Assembly: GCF_014839805.1 (NCBI RefSeq)
Contig: NC_051129.1
Location: 13,830,920 to 13,894,919, forward strand
Length of the DNA stretch: 64,000 bases
Direction: 5' to 3'
From: Manduca sexta
Taxonomy: Eukaryota; Arthropoda; Insecta; Lepidoptera; Sphingidae
The translations under genes and the position numbers were made by a program. Below are positions 1 to 11,584 of this stretch, piece after piece (within the stretch, counting starts at the first letter, position 1; the number at the start of each line of letters is the position of its first letter). Under the pieces are notes generated by a model. That model was not told where the DNA came from, made no database searches, and worked only from the letters and a program-made list of their open reading frames with translations.

Positions 1-300
1 AAATCATTATGAAAACCCCATGGTTGGATCATGCGTCACAAGCAACAAGAATCAGTAGATTGAGTTGAAAGTAGTAATTGCTTTCCGTGAACTATGTGAC
101 CATGTATCAGGAACTACCTAAAATGTCATACTATAAATATGTCGACAGGTAAATACTTCCTATAATTAATTGTAATTACTTAATTCAATTCACAAAATTT
201 TGTTATAGAACAATTCATTATGTAATCTAATAATGAAAGTTGACTGCATTGCTCATAGACTACAAAGTTATCTAAAAAAATTAATAAAAAATACAGCCCT

Positions 301-542
301 GTATTATATACTGTCCCACTGTTAGACACTGTTCCTCTACTACTGAGAGGGATTAGACCTTAGTCCACCAAGCTGGCCTAGTGCGGATTGGTAGACTTCA
401 CACACCCTCGAAATTCCTATAGGGAACTTCTCAGGTATACAAGTTTTCTCACGATGTTTTCCTTCACCATTAAAGCAAGCGATAATTCACAAAGAATACA
501 CACATATTTTTTTAGAAAAGTCAGAGGTGTGTGCCTTTGAGA
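301..542 (-). mobile_element. SINE body fragment, family G
   Basis: Read on the minus strand, this is the body of a tRNA-derived SINE found in full at 18893-19195. Shared landmarks are the tail around TGTCCCACT, CTACTGAGAGGGATTAGACC, the CACACCCTC(A/G)AAATTCCT block, and TTTTCCTTCACCATTAAAGC. The tRNA-like head is missing here. The two copies align over about 240 bases with scattered substitutions. Confidence 0.8.
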
Positions 543-546
543 TTTG

Positions 547-675
547 TACAGTCAGCAACAGAAGTCCTTGAACATAATTTGTTTCCAATATTTCCTAATC
601 ATTATCATTTACCATAAGTTACTGATTAATTTAAATACAAAACAACTTGACGTAATTGAACTACAAAAGTAGCTG
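547..675 (+). mobile_element. Possible MITE fragment with TACAGTCAGCAACA end
   Basis: The left end TACAGTCAGCAACA matches the left terminus of the MITE at 20066-20253 and begins only 4 bases after the SINE fragment ends. A right end is not certain; AGTAGCTGAAC near 669 may be a decayed partner. The extent is tentative. Confidence 0.35.
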
Positions 676-830
676 AACGCCGTCAAACCTTTCACTGCTA
701 AACATTACTAGCAAATTTTTATGATCTGTAATAAATACAAATGTGGCTGAAATTAGCAAATTCTTTGTTTTATATACAAGCTTTTTTTCCAACAGTCCAG
801 AATATCAATTAAATTTTATTTTATAACATA

Positions 831-1036
831 CTAGCTTTGGCTCGTTACTCCGCCTGCGTGAAAAAGTTTTTCAAGGACTAAAGTCTTGCTTTATATTTAC
901 CCGGGATAGAAAGTAGCGTATAGCGCTTAAGAGAATGTAGCTTCCTATTAGTGATTTTTTTCAAAATCGGTTAAGCTGTTCCTGAGTTTAGCGCATTCAA
1001 ACAAACAAACTCTTCAGGTTTATATAATAGTATATA
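831..1036 (-). mobile_element. Non-autonomous repeat with TATACTA...GCTAGT ends
   Basis: On the minus strand it begins TATACTATTATATAAA, continues through GTTTGTTTGAATGCGCTAA and ends CCAAAGCTAGT. Related copies are at 9719-9895, 24774-24952 and 60553-60802. The CTAGT end recalls Helitrons, which finish in CTRR, but I do not see a convincing terminal hairpin, so the class is left open. No open frame is present. Confidence 0.65.
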
Positions 1037-1408
1037 TTGAAGTTAATAACCAGAATTATACATTTTTAAGTATGGACAAAACATCATAATACTTTAGTAA
1101 GTAATATTATAACATTAATAGGAATAGGTTAGTTACATTTTAAACATCCTATTTTATAGAGCACTGGCCGGTTTAAGGAACAAATGTGTAAATTCAAAAT
1201 TATTCTGGCAGGAGATTCTCTTCGAAGGATTCAACGTAAACGTCAGTTTCTTTTTCATATTTTTTTCAGCCAATCCTTTACTTTGGTATCCATATTGAAA
1301 TGATAACCTTAATCTGTACTTTTCTTTGGTAAGTGATTTATGGTCCGTTTCAATGTTCAGGTATTTTGTAAATTAGTATCTGTTCATCGACTTTTGTTGC
1401 TGATCGTA

Positions 1409-1471
1409 CCTGCAGACATTCGTCTCGGCAGTCCGTTCCACACCCAACTAGGCTATCGCCGCTCATCTAGA
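1409..1471 (-). mobile_element. tRNA-like head of a family G SINE, isolated
   Basis: On the minus strand this reads TAGCCTAGTTGG (an RNA polymerase III A-box match) followed by GTGTGGAACGGACTGCCGAGACGAATG. That second stretch is nearly identical to the head of the complete copy at 18893-18955. Body and tail are missing. Confidence 0.7.
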
Positions 1472-1734
1472 GAAATTCTAATTAAAAACAAAATACACAG
1501 AACTATAAGTGCGTATGCGTTCATCCAAATCTATAGATAGAGGTAATGGGAAGTCCTGATTTCGATTCCCAGATCGGTCTATATTTTGCGTGATTATGTT
1601 GATGTTAGATCGCGTTCGGCGGGAAGCTGTTTGTCGCAAATCAACACTAAATCTTTCTTACATGTTACGTAAAGATGTTTGTTGTGTCTACCTAGAGTAA
1701 GATAAAGAAAATCAAATAGACCGCATTTTTTTTT

Positions 1735-2036
1735 TTATTGGTTTGAATGATGAGACGCCTGTTCGCCTGATGGTAAGTGATACGACCGCCCATAAACAGT
1801 AGTAATACCATGAAACACTTTTAATTACAAAGTATTGTTTGGTATTCCACTACGCTCGCCATCCTGAGACATGAGATGTTAAGTCTTATTATTTCCAGTA
1901 GTTACACTGGCTACAATGTCTTTTAAACTGGAACACAACAGTGATTACACACTGTTGCTTGGCGGCAGAAATAGACATTGCGGTGGTACCTACCCAGGCG
2001 GACTATCACATATGAGAGACCTACCATCAATGAACC
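1735..2036 (+). mobile_element. SINE-like element, family A, near complete
   Basis: A 300-base repeat begins after a T run with CGCCTGTTCGCCTGATGGTAAG, passes through AGTATTGTTTGGTATTCCACT and CTTGGCGGCAGAAATAGACATTG, and ends near GAGAGACCTACCATCA. The same sequence lies on the minus strand at 22868-23200 and, interrupted, at 8803-9145. It has no open frame and no obvious tRNA-like promoter, so it may be a LINE 3' end or a SINE of other origin. Confidence 0.75.
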
Positions 2037-2040
2037 GACA

Positions 2041-3900
2041 AACCGTATTTGGTTATTAAATTACTAAAACGCTTTGGAATACAAATATGTATATTTTCTA
2101 TAAATGTTAAAAATATTTCATTAACACCTGTATTAATAAAGTATTTAGATGAATCAATCACTATCTAACCTCGTGCCGACAATCGGTTCAAAACCATAAT
2201 AAACTAGGTATTTAAAAATAGCAAAAAAAACCAGTGACTCACACCTTTTTGACCTACTCATCGCCTTATGGAACCAAAATCGTACGAAGGGCTAAATTCA
2301 ATGAACCTATTTCTTGACCCTAGAAGTCGGAACTCTATAAGCTTCCGAAAAGGCTGAGTTAAATATTCTTTTTCATGTCTTTCTTGGGCCAAAGAAAGAT
2401 ACATAAAATAGGAGTAATTTGACGAAACATTAACGCATTTAGCAGGTTACATATCACGAAATGAAAGAATGCCGTATATGACGTCACGAGGTCGCGGGAA
2501 GGTTACCATCCCATTGAGGTTACATTTACCTTTTAACTTAACACCTGCGTAGGGTCACAGTTAACACGTGACGCCATAACGCCCACATTGGATGGACCTT
2601 AATTTAAAAAATATGGAATATTTTCAACTAGCATTGATGCATTGAAAGAGTTTTGTCTTTAACGTTTTTGGTAGCTATTGGGGAACAAAATTTGAAGAGT
2701 AGATTTTGAGAATTAATATGTCCCAAATATCCAATAGGTGAGTAGTTGATACAGAGAAATACAGACAACCGAGCAGCTTTATTTATAAGCAAACTTTGAA
2801 GTATAGGAATGAAAAACTAAGATAAACTATAACTCAAAACAAATAAAACAAAAGGATTGTTAGTAGAGATAGCTGCCTATTTAAACAAAAAAAATTTTCA
2901 TCTAAAACTGATAGTGTCCACCAAAAAAGAAACCTTCGTACACTCCGACTCCAGCATACGAAATGAGCCAACATTAATATAGACACTTCTAACTCAAAAT
3001 TCTGTGTCCAGACTATACTCGACCTGAATATATACAACTAATATCTAAATAAAGTTAGATCGGCACGACAAAGGTCATTCACATAAATTACAAACAGAAA
3101 AAAAGTTCAAAATCACCATTGCCAAAAACGACTTCCTCTACGTGCCCCGAATTGGTCCCATTGTTGTTGCAAAACCAAAAGCCGGTGTGGAATTGTGATG
3201 TCTACTTGAATCGAGCCGTTATTGTAATACGTTGTACATTAAGATTTGAATCCAGGGCTGGTACGAGCGTGGACGGTGAAGCACAAAGAATTAAGAAAGA
3301 ATAACCAACAGATCATCCATTAGTATAAACTCATTACGTTGACATTGTGGATGAATAAGATTTAGATATATTAGTTTAAGAACACTTTGGATATGTGAGA
3401 CTATATATCGTACTTATAGAAACTATATGGAAAGAGGTGTTCGTACAACTAACATTCTTTCGGGAGGACATAGTGTATCTCTCAACCAAATGATATATGG
3501 CAACGCAGTCCAATTTGAATATACAAGAACACAAAGCTACTGGATATACAACTTCTGACCCCGGACTTGTCGGAACAGACAAATAGAAGACATTGTTGGA
3601 ACGTTATCAAAGATAAATGTAATGCAATAGGTTTTTTAACTGATTTTATCTAATCTAGTCTATCAATTAAATAAATAGACCTAGAAACTTATCTTTGAGG
3701 ACGCTACTCACGTTGGAGGTTATTTGGCTTCAAATATTACCTAATCTTAATGACTGCGGAAGAAATGGGAAGGAGTTTGTTGTTGTAATTCATAATTAAG
3801 ATTTTTTTTTTAAAGTAAACCTGTTCACACCAAAATACGAATGGCTTGATAGGACAATTACTAAGTCTTCTAGTATGCCGTTCTTCAATGTTTAGAGAAG
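2041..3900. other. Intergenic, no gene recognised
   Basis: AT-rich DNA with only short open frames (2834-3037 minus, 3119-3304 plus, 3376-3582 minus), none with family features. A perfect TGACGTCA lies at 2479-2486. Nothing else stands out. Confidence 0.5.
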
Positions 3901-3911
3901 TGTTTTAAACT

Positions 3912-4021
3912 AGGCAGCGGTTTGGCTGTGCCTTTGGCATTGCCAAAGTCGATGGTCAACGGTGACCACTTACCATCAGGTGGGACGTTAGCACATCTGC
4001 CTCCGGTGGTAATAAAAATAC
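3912..4021 (+). mobile_element. Short interspersed repeat, ACCACTTACCATCAGGTGG type (family H)
   Basis: This reads TAGGCAGCGGTTTGGCTGTG, then GGTGACCACTTACCATCAGGTGG, then CATCTGCCTCCGGTGGTAATAAAAAT. The arrangement matches the 3' tails of a LINE-derived repeat I know as common in Lepidoptera. Older relatives lie at 4130-4219 and 61817-61890. Confidence 0.65.
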
Positions 4022-4129
4022 ACTAACGGAAATAATATGTGAAATGAGAGCTCTTGGTATTGCATTTCATATGGTTACTAATGTCCAGAAGCCTACTATT
4101 CTTTCCTTTAAGGGCGGCGGTTCCACGAT

Positions 4130-4219
4130 TCTTCTGATATTGCGTATGTTTATAAACAGTAGAGACCACTTACCATCTGGTGGCTTGCATACTAATTCAT
4201 CGGCTTATACAACAATAAA
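4130..4219 (+). mobile_element. Decayed relative of the family H repeat
   Basis: GAGACCACTTACCATCTGGTGG and the AATAAAA tail repeat the plan of the copy at 3912-4021, with substitutions. It lies only about 110 bases after it, so the two may be a local duplication. Confidence 0.5.
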
Positions 4220-4279
4220 AGGTTGAGGAAAAATATAGAAGTAAATCACTAATAAGGTAAAGCGACAACCCTGACAGGA

Positions 4280-4480
4280 CAAGACGCCATTAAAAAACGG
4301 CGCTACGTCTGGGCTGCGTCTGCGATGCGTATTCTGCGCGCACGCCGCGTTTCCGCCGCCCCTCCGCTCCCCACCGGCCCCTCCACTGGGAGTCAACAAC
4401 CGGCACCTGCAGGCAGTGCATTATACGGAATAGGATGTACCCGTGATGGGCAGTTCCTCCGTGACGTCATCTGCCTGTAT
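4280..4480. other. Isolated GC-rich island of unknown nature
   Basis: About 200 bases rich in C and CpG stand out in AT-rich DNA, with GCCGCCCCTCCGCTCCCCAC near 4356 and a TGACGTCA at 4462-4469. Open frames on both strands (4325-4510 plus, 4205-4399 minus) reflect composition only. It may be a fragment of an unrecognised repeat. Confidence 0.4.
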
Positions 4481-4510
4481 AAGGAGCTAATCATTGTCAT
4501 TCATGTTTAG

Positions 4511-7417
4511 GAATTTGTCGCTATGCTGGTTATGATGTCTATGAGCAGTAAGGACAGAACACCTTTCCTTCATGGAACTCATTTCCGAACCCATCATAGA
4601 GCCTGTAAGGCCCAAACGTCTAGACAACTAAAGTATGAATCGAAAAACGCACATAAATTTCTGGAATCGATACAATCTAGCGTTACATAGATTTAATATT
4701 ACTTTTCCAAGTATTAAGAAACCATCGATGTTAAAAAAATACCGTGTGGACAGTGAATGAAATATATCTATTCTATTTACCCGAACTTAATCAATCAAAC
4801 TATAAATGTCACCCCTAATGTCCAGGGATCTATTCTTTCCTCATTGTCAACTAGTCGAAACCTCAGGGAATCAATACAAGAATTATCACCCAAGGTAGAC
4901 AACTGGTTGTAAAACTAATCAAATCAAGATGGCAGATGATAAGCTTTCGATGCATCTGTCAATCAATGGGGTTGACCCTACGGGTATTCGCTAGGGTCTA
5001 TACAGTATGAGGGTGAGAATGGGGGATTTTTTTATTACAACATCTGTCTGTCTTTAACCGTGTCACCTACTTTTACGTTGGACCAAATATTTGCCATGTT
5101 CAAGTATACACCTGTGCAAATCGCATCCCGCTTAATTAATTCAGTTGATTTTGTATGACACTGAATTCTTTATAACGTTTTTAAATAACTTAATGACGAC
5201 GCGAGTCAATTGTGTCAAAATTTTAAAAATCTACCATCGCCTCTGTTTTCTTTCACCTGCTTTTCCCCAAACCAATACTGCGTTCGTCCATTATTCTTGA
5301 CTGATAATGTTACATAACTGATTTGGATTTGTTTTTACGACTCCCTATCTATCATCAGCTCTCCAAGGTCCAGAGGATCGAATCCTGCGCAAATATAACT
5401 CAACATATTCCCACTGATATCGAACCAGGATGTCCTGGTTCACGGCCCACAGCGACCATCGCTCATTCCATAATCAAATTATATCCAAAAAGCAAAGCAA
5501 TAAAGCCACAACATCCGGAATTAAAAAATTACTTTAAAACTATGAATTAAAGTGTGCGCGGGCGCAGTATCTCCGGTTATGATCTTAATTAGGGCGCGGT
5601 CACGGGGTATTAATGCATTTAATGTTGTCTTCCTAGACTCAGTTTCTTGGCTCGTTGGCTTTCCAATCTGGCGCCTCGCGTTAAGATTGTTCTACATTGT
5701 TCATAATAACGGATTTCATATCTGAAATCATAAATCTGGTTTAACTTGGTTGGTTAGGAAACATGCAGTGTTATCAAAGATGTCCGCTAAATTGTAATTA
5801 TTTTAAACGTAAATTACTGTAGTCTGTAGGCTAGTTGTATTGGTAGTGTATATGTAGAAGTGGTGAAATAGAATGAGAAATGTAACTTGACAGATTGATT
5901 TCCTTGTTAACATCCTTGTTGACCTTGTGACGTCACTTCAAGAATGTTGTTCTTATATATCAGTACGTTACTCAAATCTGGATATATTAACTCTACTTTC
6001 GAGTGGCCTTACCTTAACTAAATACTACATATTATTATTTTTTCACCAGACTCTGTTACGAGCTGCCAGTTATGAGGCAGAGGGATTTTGACTGTCAACA
6101 TTTAAAGAAAAGAGTTTTGAAGTTTTTAGAATTCTGAGATCAATTTGTTGTCTTGATATTGATTAATCTTCTAATAAAGATCGGTTTAGGCGCCTCTATG
6201 AGCTGTGTGAACATCAAAAATTAACTTCAATGACGAAAGAACTTACAGGACGTCAAAACAACACAATCCCACCAATAAAAGTCCTTGAATCCCACGCCAG
6301 TTTCGTGTCCCACTCCATACTTTTTACGTAAAAACATATAATCAAACACGATAAAATCGAATATAATAATCTCCTATGTGACCCGACCTTAACACCATTG
6401 CACTGCGCGCGCGCACGCGATCCACCGTCCGACATAAAGAACCGCCCTTTGGAACAATAGTTATGCATTTTAAAATTATTTTCACGCTATACACGTATAG
6501 AAAATAATCGTCTATAAATACTAGCATGTAAAAATTAAGTGGCATTTAGGTTTTATTTATTCTACCTTTGTACGTGAGTCAGTTGGGTGTTTTTTTATAA
6601 GCAGGTTATTCGTTTGATGAATTCCCAACTGTATATAGGTATAAACATATTTTCTTCTTTTATCTGCCAGAGTTGAGTCTTTTACTTTCATAAGCTTGAT
6701 TTTTTATTTTATTTCTAGCAATAAATGTCTGTAAATATGTATGGTTATAGAAGTAACTCTTAATTATAATTTTTATCATGTATCTTGACCTGTCATGTGT
6801 GCAACTGTGTTCGCCTACGTGACTAATAAATTATTTTATTTATTTTATTTTTACAGTGGTATTCAGAATTTATGGACCATTATAAGGCTAATATTAAAGT
6901 CTCATCACCTATATAATACAAGGACATATATATTCTGTCGCTTGCATTCAGATGTAGACATAGCGAATGCCCAGTAGGTAAAGTTACAGCTAATGTGACA
7001 ATGCAATATTAATCGTGAATTTCTAGATTCAGTTCCCTAAAGGGAAAATTAAAATATCCTACATCCAATTCCCCACTACACCCGGCTGTCACAGAAGGTA
7101 AACTCCAAAATACACTATTCTAAAAATGTCACGAGTTCAGTGAACGAAATCCCCAACTTTTCCCATGGGTGATAAATCATCTTGACGTATATACACGGGT
7201 GCGCGCGCGCATACCTTTATTACGAAACAATTAGCGACTGTCCTATTTTCAAATAGTAGGAAACATTTAACGAGATCTTGCACAATTTTTAACAGACTAA
7301 ACAATGGATACGTTTATTTATAAATTCGTGCGATAAAAAAATGTTGTAGTTTTTCGCTTTGTGTGCTGTACATTGCCGGTTTTGTAGAGACATTATAAAT
7401 AACAAAAAAAAAAGGTA
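4511..7417. other. Intergenic, no gene recognised
   Basis: AT-rich DNA without a recognisable gene. Notes: TGACGTCA at 5928-5935; a 16-base word AAGTGTGCGCGGGCGC at 5550-5565 that recurs at 55121-55136; a short GC-alternating run near 7200. Open frames at 5323-5550, 6253-6545 and 6795-6977 have no supporting features. Confidence 0.5.
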
Positions 7418-7488
7418 TTTGTATTACTGTAAATTATAAAAAAAGAAGTTTTTATAAACTTCTTTTTTATAAATGACAGTAATACAAA
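7418..7488. repeat. Long near-perfect inverted repeat (71-base hairpin)
   Basis: Arms of about 33 bases (TTTGTATTACTGTAAATTAT... and ...ATAAATGACAGTAATACAAA) pair almost completely around a 4-base loop, with one base of length difference in the T run and two or three mismatches. Both the outer ACTGT/ACAGT part and the inner AAGAAGTTT/AAACTTCTT part are conserved. It could be a small palindromic MITE or the stem of a hairpin RNA. No promoter is evident. Confidence 0.85.
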
Positions 7489-8802
7489 ATTTCTTCTGGT
7501 TTTTTGCAACACAAAAGTTCTTACTCTTTCACCTCACAATTGAATACACATGTGAAAATTACCTTGGCGCTTAAATTGTTTGCATTGAGTCATTAAGCAA
7601 TATCCTTATATTCGATCATCTGATTACATTGATATGTAATGTGCGTATAAACGTTATTTTCTTATTCTCTATAGAGACTAATTATTTTTAGCTTGTAATT
7701 ACTTTTTGAATGAAAATGACTTACAGTTTTATATATAAAATTTTCAATTAATTTTTTTTCTGTGATTTTTTTATCTTTTTAATATTTTGACAGTACAGTT
7801 ATAGGGCTACATTTATTTAAACACAGAGCAATGTAAGTCAAAGCAAGAAATCGGATAGTTTCATTGGTAGCTGGTTCTGGAGACATTATGGCCTAGTTGG
7901 CACCGCATCCACGCCCACGAACGTCGCGAGGAATCAAAGAAATTTTGTATTTGTCGCCAGCTCAAATATATTAGCTATTTCAACGTGTTTCACTCTATAC
8001 AGGAACTGCAAAATGTTATACTCTTTGCCAGATTGTAAATTTATCGCGCCATTTTAAGTGGCCTTGATGCAGTTATTTTTTTAAAATTAAGCAATCGTTT
8101 TCTACGCGTATAAAGAGGTGATTGCGAGTTTGGATGTATGATATAATCTACGATACGATTTTGAAAATTCACTCATGGGAAAATATCAAAAAACGCTGTA
8201 CATTACTTCACAAATAGGTACTTAAGCTAATGAAAATAAGCAAATTCTGTTATAGTTATAACAGACCTTATTTAAGACCCGATCGGTAAACGAATACCAC
8301 ATTACCTTTTGGAATGACATCGCCATAGATATTTGAAGTACTCTTATTTCTCGAAAATTTTGGCCTTTGGACCTTACAACGTTTTAAACATTTGTGTATA
8401 TTTATATTATCAACATAAATTAGATATTTTGAAAAATACGACGGAGTACAGGTGGATATCGCAAGAAATCAAGGAACTACAAAATTCTCTCTCATTTTTC
8501 GGAAAAAGCGGGTCGCACGTTCTTTTGATTAAATATTGTTCGAGTTCAGGAAAATACGAATTTGTGCATATAATGGCGTAAATGCTGAACAAATAGATAA
8601 TTGTGTTGCTATGTGAATTATATTTATTCAGCTTTTTCGAAGTGGCACGTCAGGGTGTTAAGTTTTGCAGTGTAGCGAATGTTACTTGTTTTAAATAAAA
8701 ATGTAGAGAATTGTCAATCAATTTGGAATCGATTTTGGATTGAACAGATTTTTTAAATACAAGTACTGCACTTATAAGAGACAAAATGTTAGCCTTCCAA
8801 TA

Positions 8803-9145
8803 CCATAATAAGACTTAACATCTCATATCTCAGGGCCCTTATTCTGTATGATAGTGTAAACGCGTACCGCGGCCGTGTCATGTTATCTTCGAGAAATGTG
8901 CGTGGAATGGTATTCTGTAAGCCAAATTTCTATAGTCCTAAACATGACGCGTTGTGTTACGTGCTTGTTACATACTGTCAAAATAACGTGCGGGAAAGAG
9001 AATAAGGCCCCAGGATAGCGAGTGGAATACCAAACAATACGTTGCAATTCAAGGTGTTGGATCGTGTTTGTACTGTTTACAAGCGGTCGTAGCGCTTACC
9101 ATCAGGGGAACGGCAAGCTCGTCTCTATATAATGGCTACAATGTC
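8803..9145 (-). mobile_element. Family A element interrupted by a MITE
   Basis: The flanks match the minus strand of family A: AATAAGACTTAACATCTCAT at the left, then GGATAGCGAGTGGAATACCAAACAATAC and GTGTTTGTACTGTTTACAAGCGG to the right. The 177-base insert at 8834-9010 splits the word TCTCAGGATAGCG, which is intact in the other copies. The SINE-like element therefore landed first. Confidence 0.8.
8834..9010. mobile_element. MITE with 12-base terminal inverted repeats and a CAG target duplication
   Basis: The element starts GGCCCTTATTCT and ends AGAATAAGGCCC; the termini are inverted repeats matching at 11 of 12 positions. It is flanked by CAG on both sides (8831-8833 and 9011-9013), where the uninterrupted family A copies have a single CAG. 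A 3-base target duplication and a G-rich terminus fit the PIF/Harbinger superfamily, though those usually target TWA, so the class is tentative. The 177 bases encode nothing. An internal inverted pair, GTGTCATGTT and AACATGACGCG, adds secondary structure. Confidence 0.82.
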
Positions 9146-9262
9146 ATTAAAATAAAAACATTATACCGATTTTATCGCGGTTTTATATATTATAATTATC
9201 TCCCGACGTTTCGAAGACTTTACAGCCTTCGTGGTCACGGGGCGGACTGAGGTGTTGGTCAT
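9146..9262 (-). mobile_element. Repeat tail with CGAAACGTCGGG signature (Penelope-like, tentative)
   Basis: On the minus strand it reads CGTGACCACGAAGGCTGTAAAG then TCTTCGAAACGTCGGGAG, and ends in GCGATAAAATCGG. The same block is at 59895-60205, with a weaker relative at 24388-24460. A GAAACGTCGGG word next to a short stem is typical of Penelope-like element ends as I know them. No coding part is present. Confidence 0.5.
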
Positions 9263-9718
9263 CCGCAAAGGCTACAATGTCCATGGAATTTTTAACAGTT
9301 CCTGCAAACGTTGATTAGCTGCAGTAGTTATGTAGTGGTAACTTACTCAAATCGAGTATCGACTATCGTTCTTCAGATCCAATAACTATTATAGACAACG
9401 CAAATCGATAGCAAAGTAAAAATATCAGAGTAATTGTAATCGATTTGCCAATTTTAGGAGTCCCTCACCCAGTTTTTCTGTTTTATCGTCAAACTACTGT
9501 GTCATATCTATTAAAACCCTGCGTTATATTCTTGTAAGTAATAAAAAGTCTCGCGTCTGGCTTAAATGACTATGGCGTAGGTGTATCAATAAAATGTACC
9601 TCTCCCTATGTATTTCAGTACCACATAAAACATTTGACGTTAACAATCGTCTTCAAAGATATAGCGAGGGCTACGTTTGAGAATATTAGTCAGTCAAAGC
9701 GAAGAAATATAAAAGATC

Positions 9719-9895
9719 TATACATATTATGAAACAAAGTCCCCTTTTCTGTCTGTTATCGATTTTCTCAAAATGTAGTGAACAGATTTTTATGAAATTT
9801 GGTATAGAGATAGTTTAAGACCCTGGGAAGGTTATAGGCCACTCTCTATCCTGGAAAACACCTTCACACGGGCGAAGTTGCGAGCAAAAACTAGT
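9719..9895 (+). mobile_element. Non-autonomous repeat ending in CTAGT
   Basis: It begins TCTATACATATTATGAAAC, contains AATGTAGTGAACAGATTTTTATG and ends CGGGCGAAGTTGCGAGCAAA then AACTAGT. Ends and order resemble the copies at 831-1036 and 24774-24952. A shorter piece, TTACATATTATAAAACAAAG, starts at 22288. Confidence 0.6.
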
Positions 9896-9899
9896 TATT

Positions 9900-11040
9900 T
9901 AAAAGGTAATACTTACCTAAATTCTTAGAATAGAAATTCTGTTTGGTGAATCAAAAGACATGTTTCTAAATACCAAGCTGTCTAGATACAACTGAAGACA
10001 TCACCGATTTCAGGAACACCACTGATCCAAGTAGATAATTTCTGCATTCCTACATCATGCATCCTTGTCTCTCCAACCTGAGGGTATCGTTCTATCCCTC
10101 TCACATCGCATTACTAGGTAACCTTCAGTAAATAGGTGATAGACATCGATCCAGCTGGCCAGATGAGTAACTAGAATAGATTCGCCTGAATTATAGACGA
10201 CGCAGTCTACGAGCGAGTACTATTTCAAATCTGCACTATCCAAATAATGAAGAGTGACGTATTTGTACCGGATCACGTGATGGGTGTGTAGTTCAAAAAT
10301 AGAATGGCAGTGTTCGAAATTTAAACACATGACTGATTTAAACAGTCATTTGTCTTGTCCAGTGATCGAAATGCGATCGTCGAATTTAATATTATTTGTA
10401 ACAAATATTATATTATACATTAATATTATTTGCACTCCGTTAAATGAACTTTAATTAGGCCAATTTCACACTCCTCAGACAGCGCACTGTACTTAAAAAG
10501 GATTTTCTTCACGTATTGATTTAAATTGTGACTGATTCATCTTCTTATATTTCCATTTCGTACAGTGGTTATTGTTTGATGACTACGAAGTTTCCTTTGC
10601 CTGATTATCGACATTAAAAGCATCAGGATTTCATAATTACCTCAAAAAATAAACTAATCATACTGGCTGAACGACAAGACTGTAACAAAACAATAAAAGA
10701 ATTTCATACAGTACATATTAGGAGGAAGTGAGCCAGTGTAAACAGCACCTAGTTACAAGCCCAGGGCATCTGCGTCAACACATTGCGTTTCTAATAAAGA
10801 CATGCGTTTGTTGGCGCAACGTCGCTAGGGACCGCATAGATTAAACACAATAGATGTGACAATGTCACTTGTAACTGTAAAGAAGGATCGCGATTTAAAA
10901 ATAGAACATTTTTCTTACGTTTGCTTCAATTAATATTTCGAACTCCTCCCGATCTTTCCATTTGTTTATTGTCTTCTTCTTCAGCCTATATTTAACCACC
11001 CGTATCACATCATATGACTAAATACGCACAGTGGAAAGTG
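9900..11040. other. Intergenic, no gene recognised
   Basis: AT-rich, with no supported coding region. A partial palindrome (TAATATTATTTGT and ACAAATATTATA) lies around 10388-10414. Nothing else is distinctive. Confidence 0.5.
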
Positions 11041-11044
11041 GATG

Positions 11045-11113
11045 CACCCGTTGCGTCTCTGTCTACCCTTTTGGGGATAAAAGACATCAGTGTGTGTGTA
11101 TGTGTGTTAGGTC
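11045..11113 (+). mobile_element. Family F SINE tail with a GT microsatellite
   Basis: TTGCGTCTCTGTCTACCCTTTTGGGGATAAAAG followed by (GT)n is the 3' end of the tRNA-derived SINE seen in longer form, on the minus strand, at 21785-22018 and 59424-59665. Only the tail remains here. Confidence 0.65.
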
Positions 11114-11487
11114 CAATGTCATGGAGGCGGGAATATTGTCAATTACCGGACATATTAAATCAAAGTATTAACTTTCAGTAGTCTACTGGTATTTGAATAC
11201 TTTTAGAATTTCTTTTCTAAACCTTCATAGGCATTCATTGTATTGTTCTTAAGACGTGTCTGTACATATTTAATCTACAATTAATCGTATACACAAGTGG
11301 ACGTTTTCAGGGCGTTTGTACAGTAAAGGCTGTGATACACTTGGCTTTACCTTGGACAAAGCATGCCATTCGAAAAGCATGGCATGCGAGCTAGCATGGG
11401 TTGTTGTTCATATTTAGCGTGCTGGAAGATGGAAAATGAATGAAGTTGGGATTGAAGAAACTGACGTGCCATGGAAAAGGGACCCTA

Positions 11488-11580
11488 CTGCACCAGACGT
11501 TAATTGGAGTAGGCCAGAATATAGTCTCGACTGGCGAGAGATGATTACCACTCACCAGTCGTCACAATTATGCCTGTATT
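11488..11580 (+). mobile_element. Family E SINE-like fragment
   Basis: CTACTGCACCAGACGTTAATTGG, then CGACTGGCGAGAGATGATTA, then CAGTCGTCACAATTATGCC match the 5' half of family E (compare 13223-13458). The remainder is absent. Confidence 0.7.
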
Positions 11581-11584
11581 TTGT

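Noticed and set aside
8333..8581. 82-codon open frame
   Set aside because: Composition is that of random AT-rich DNA; no domain, signal or neighbour supports it.
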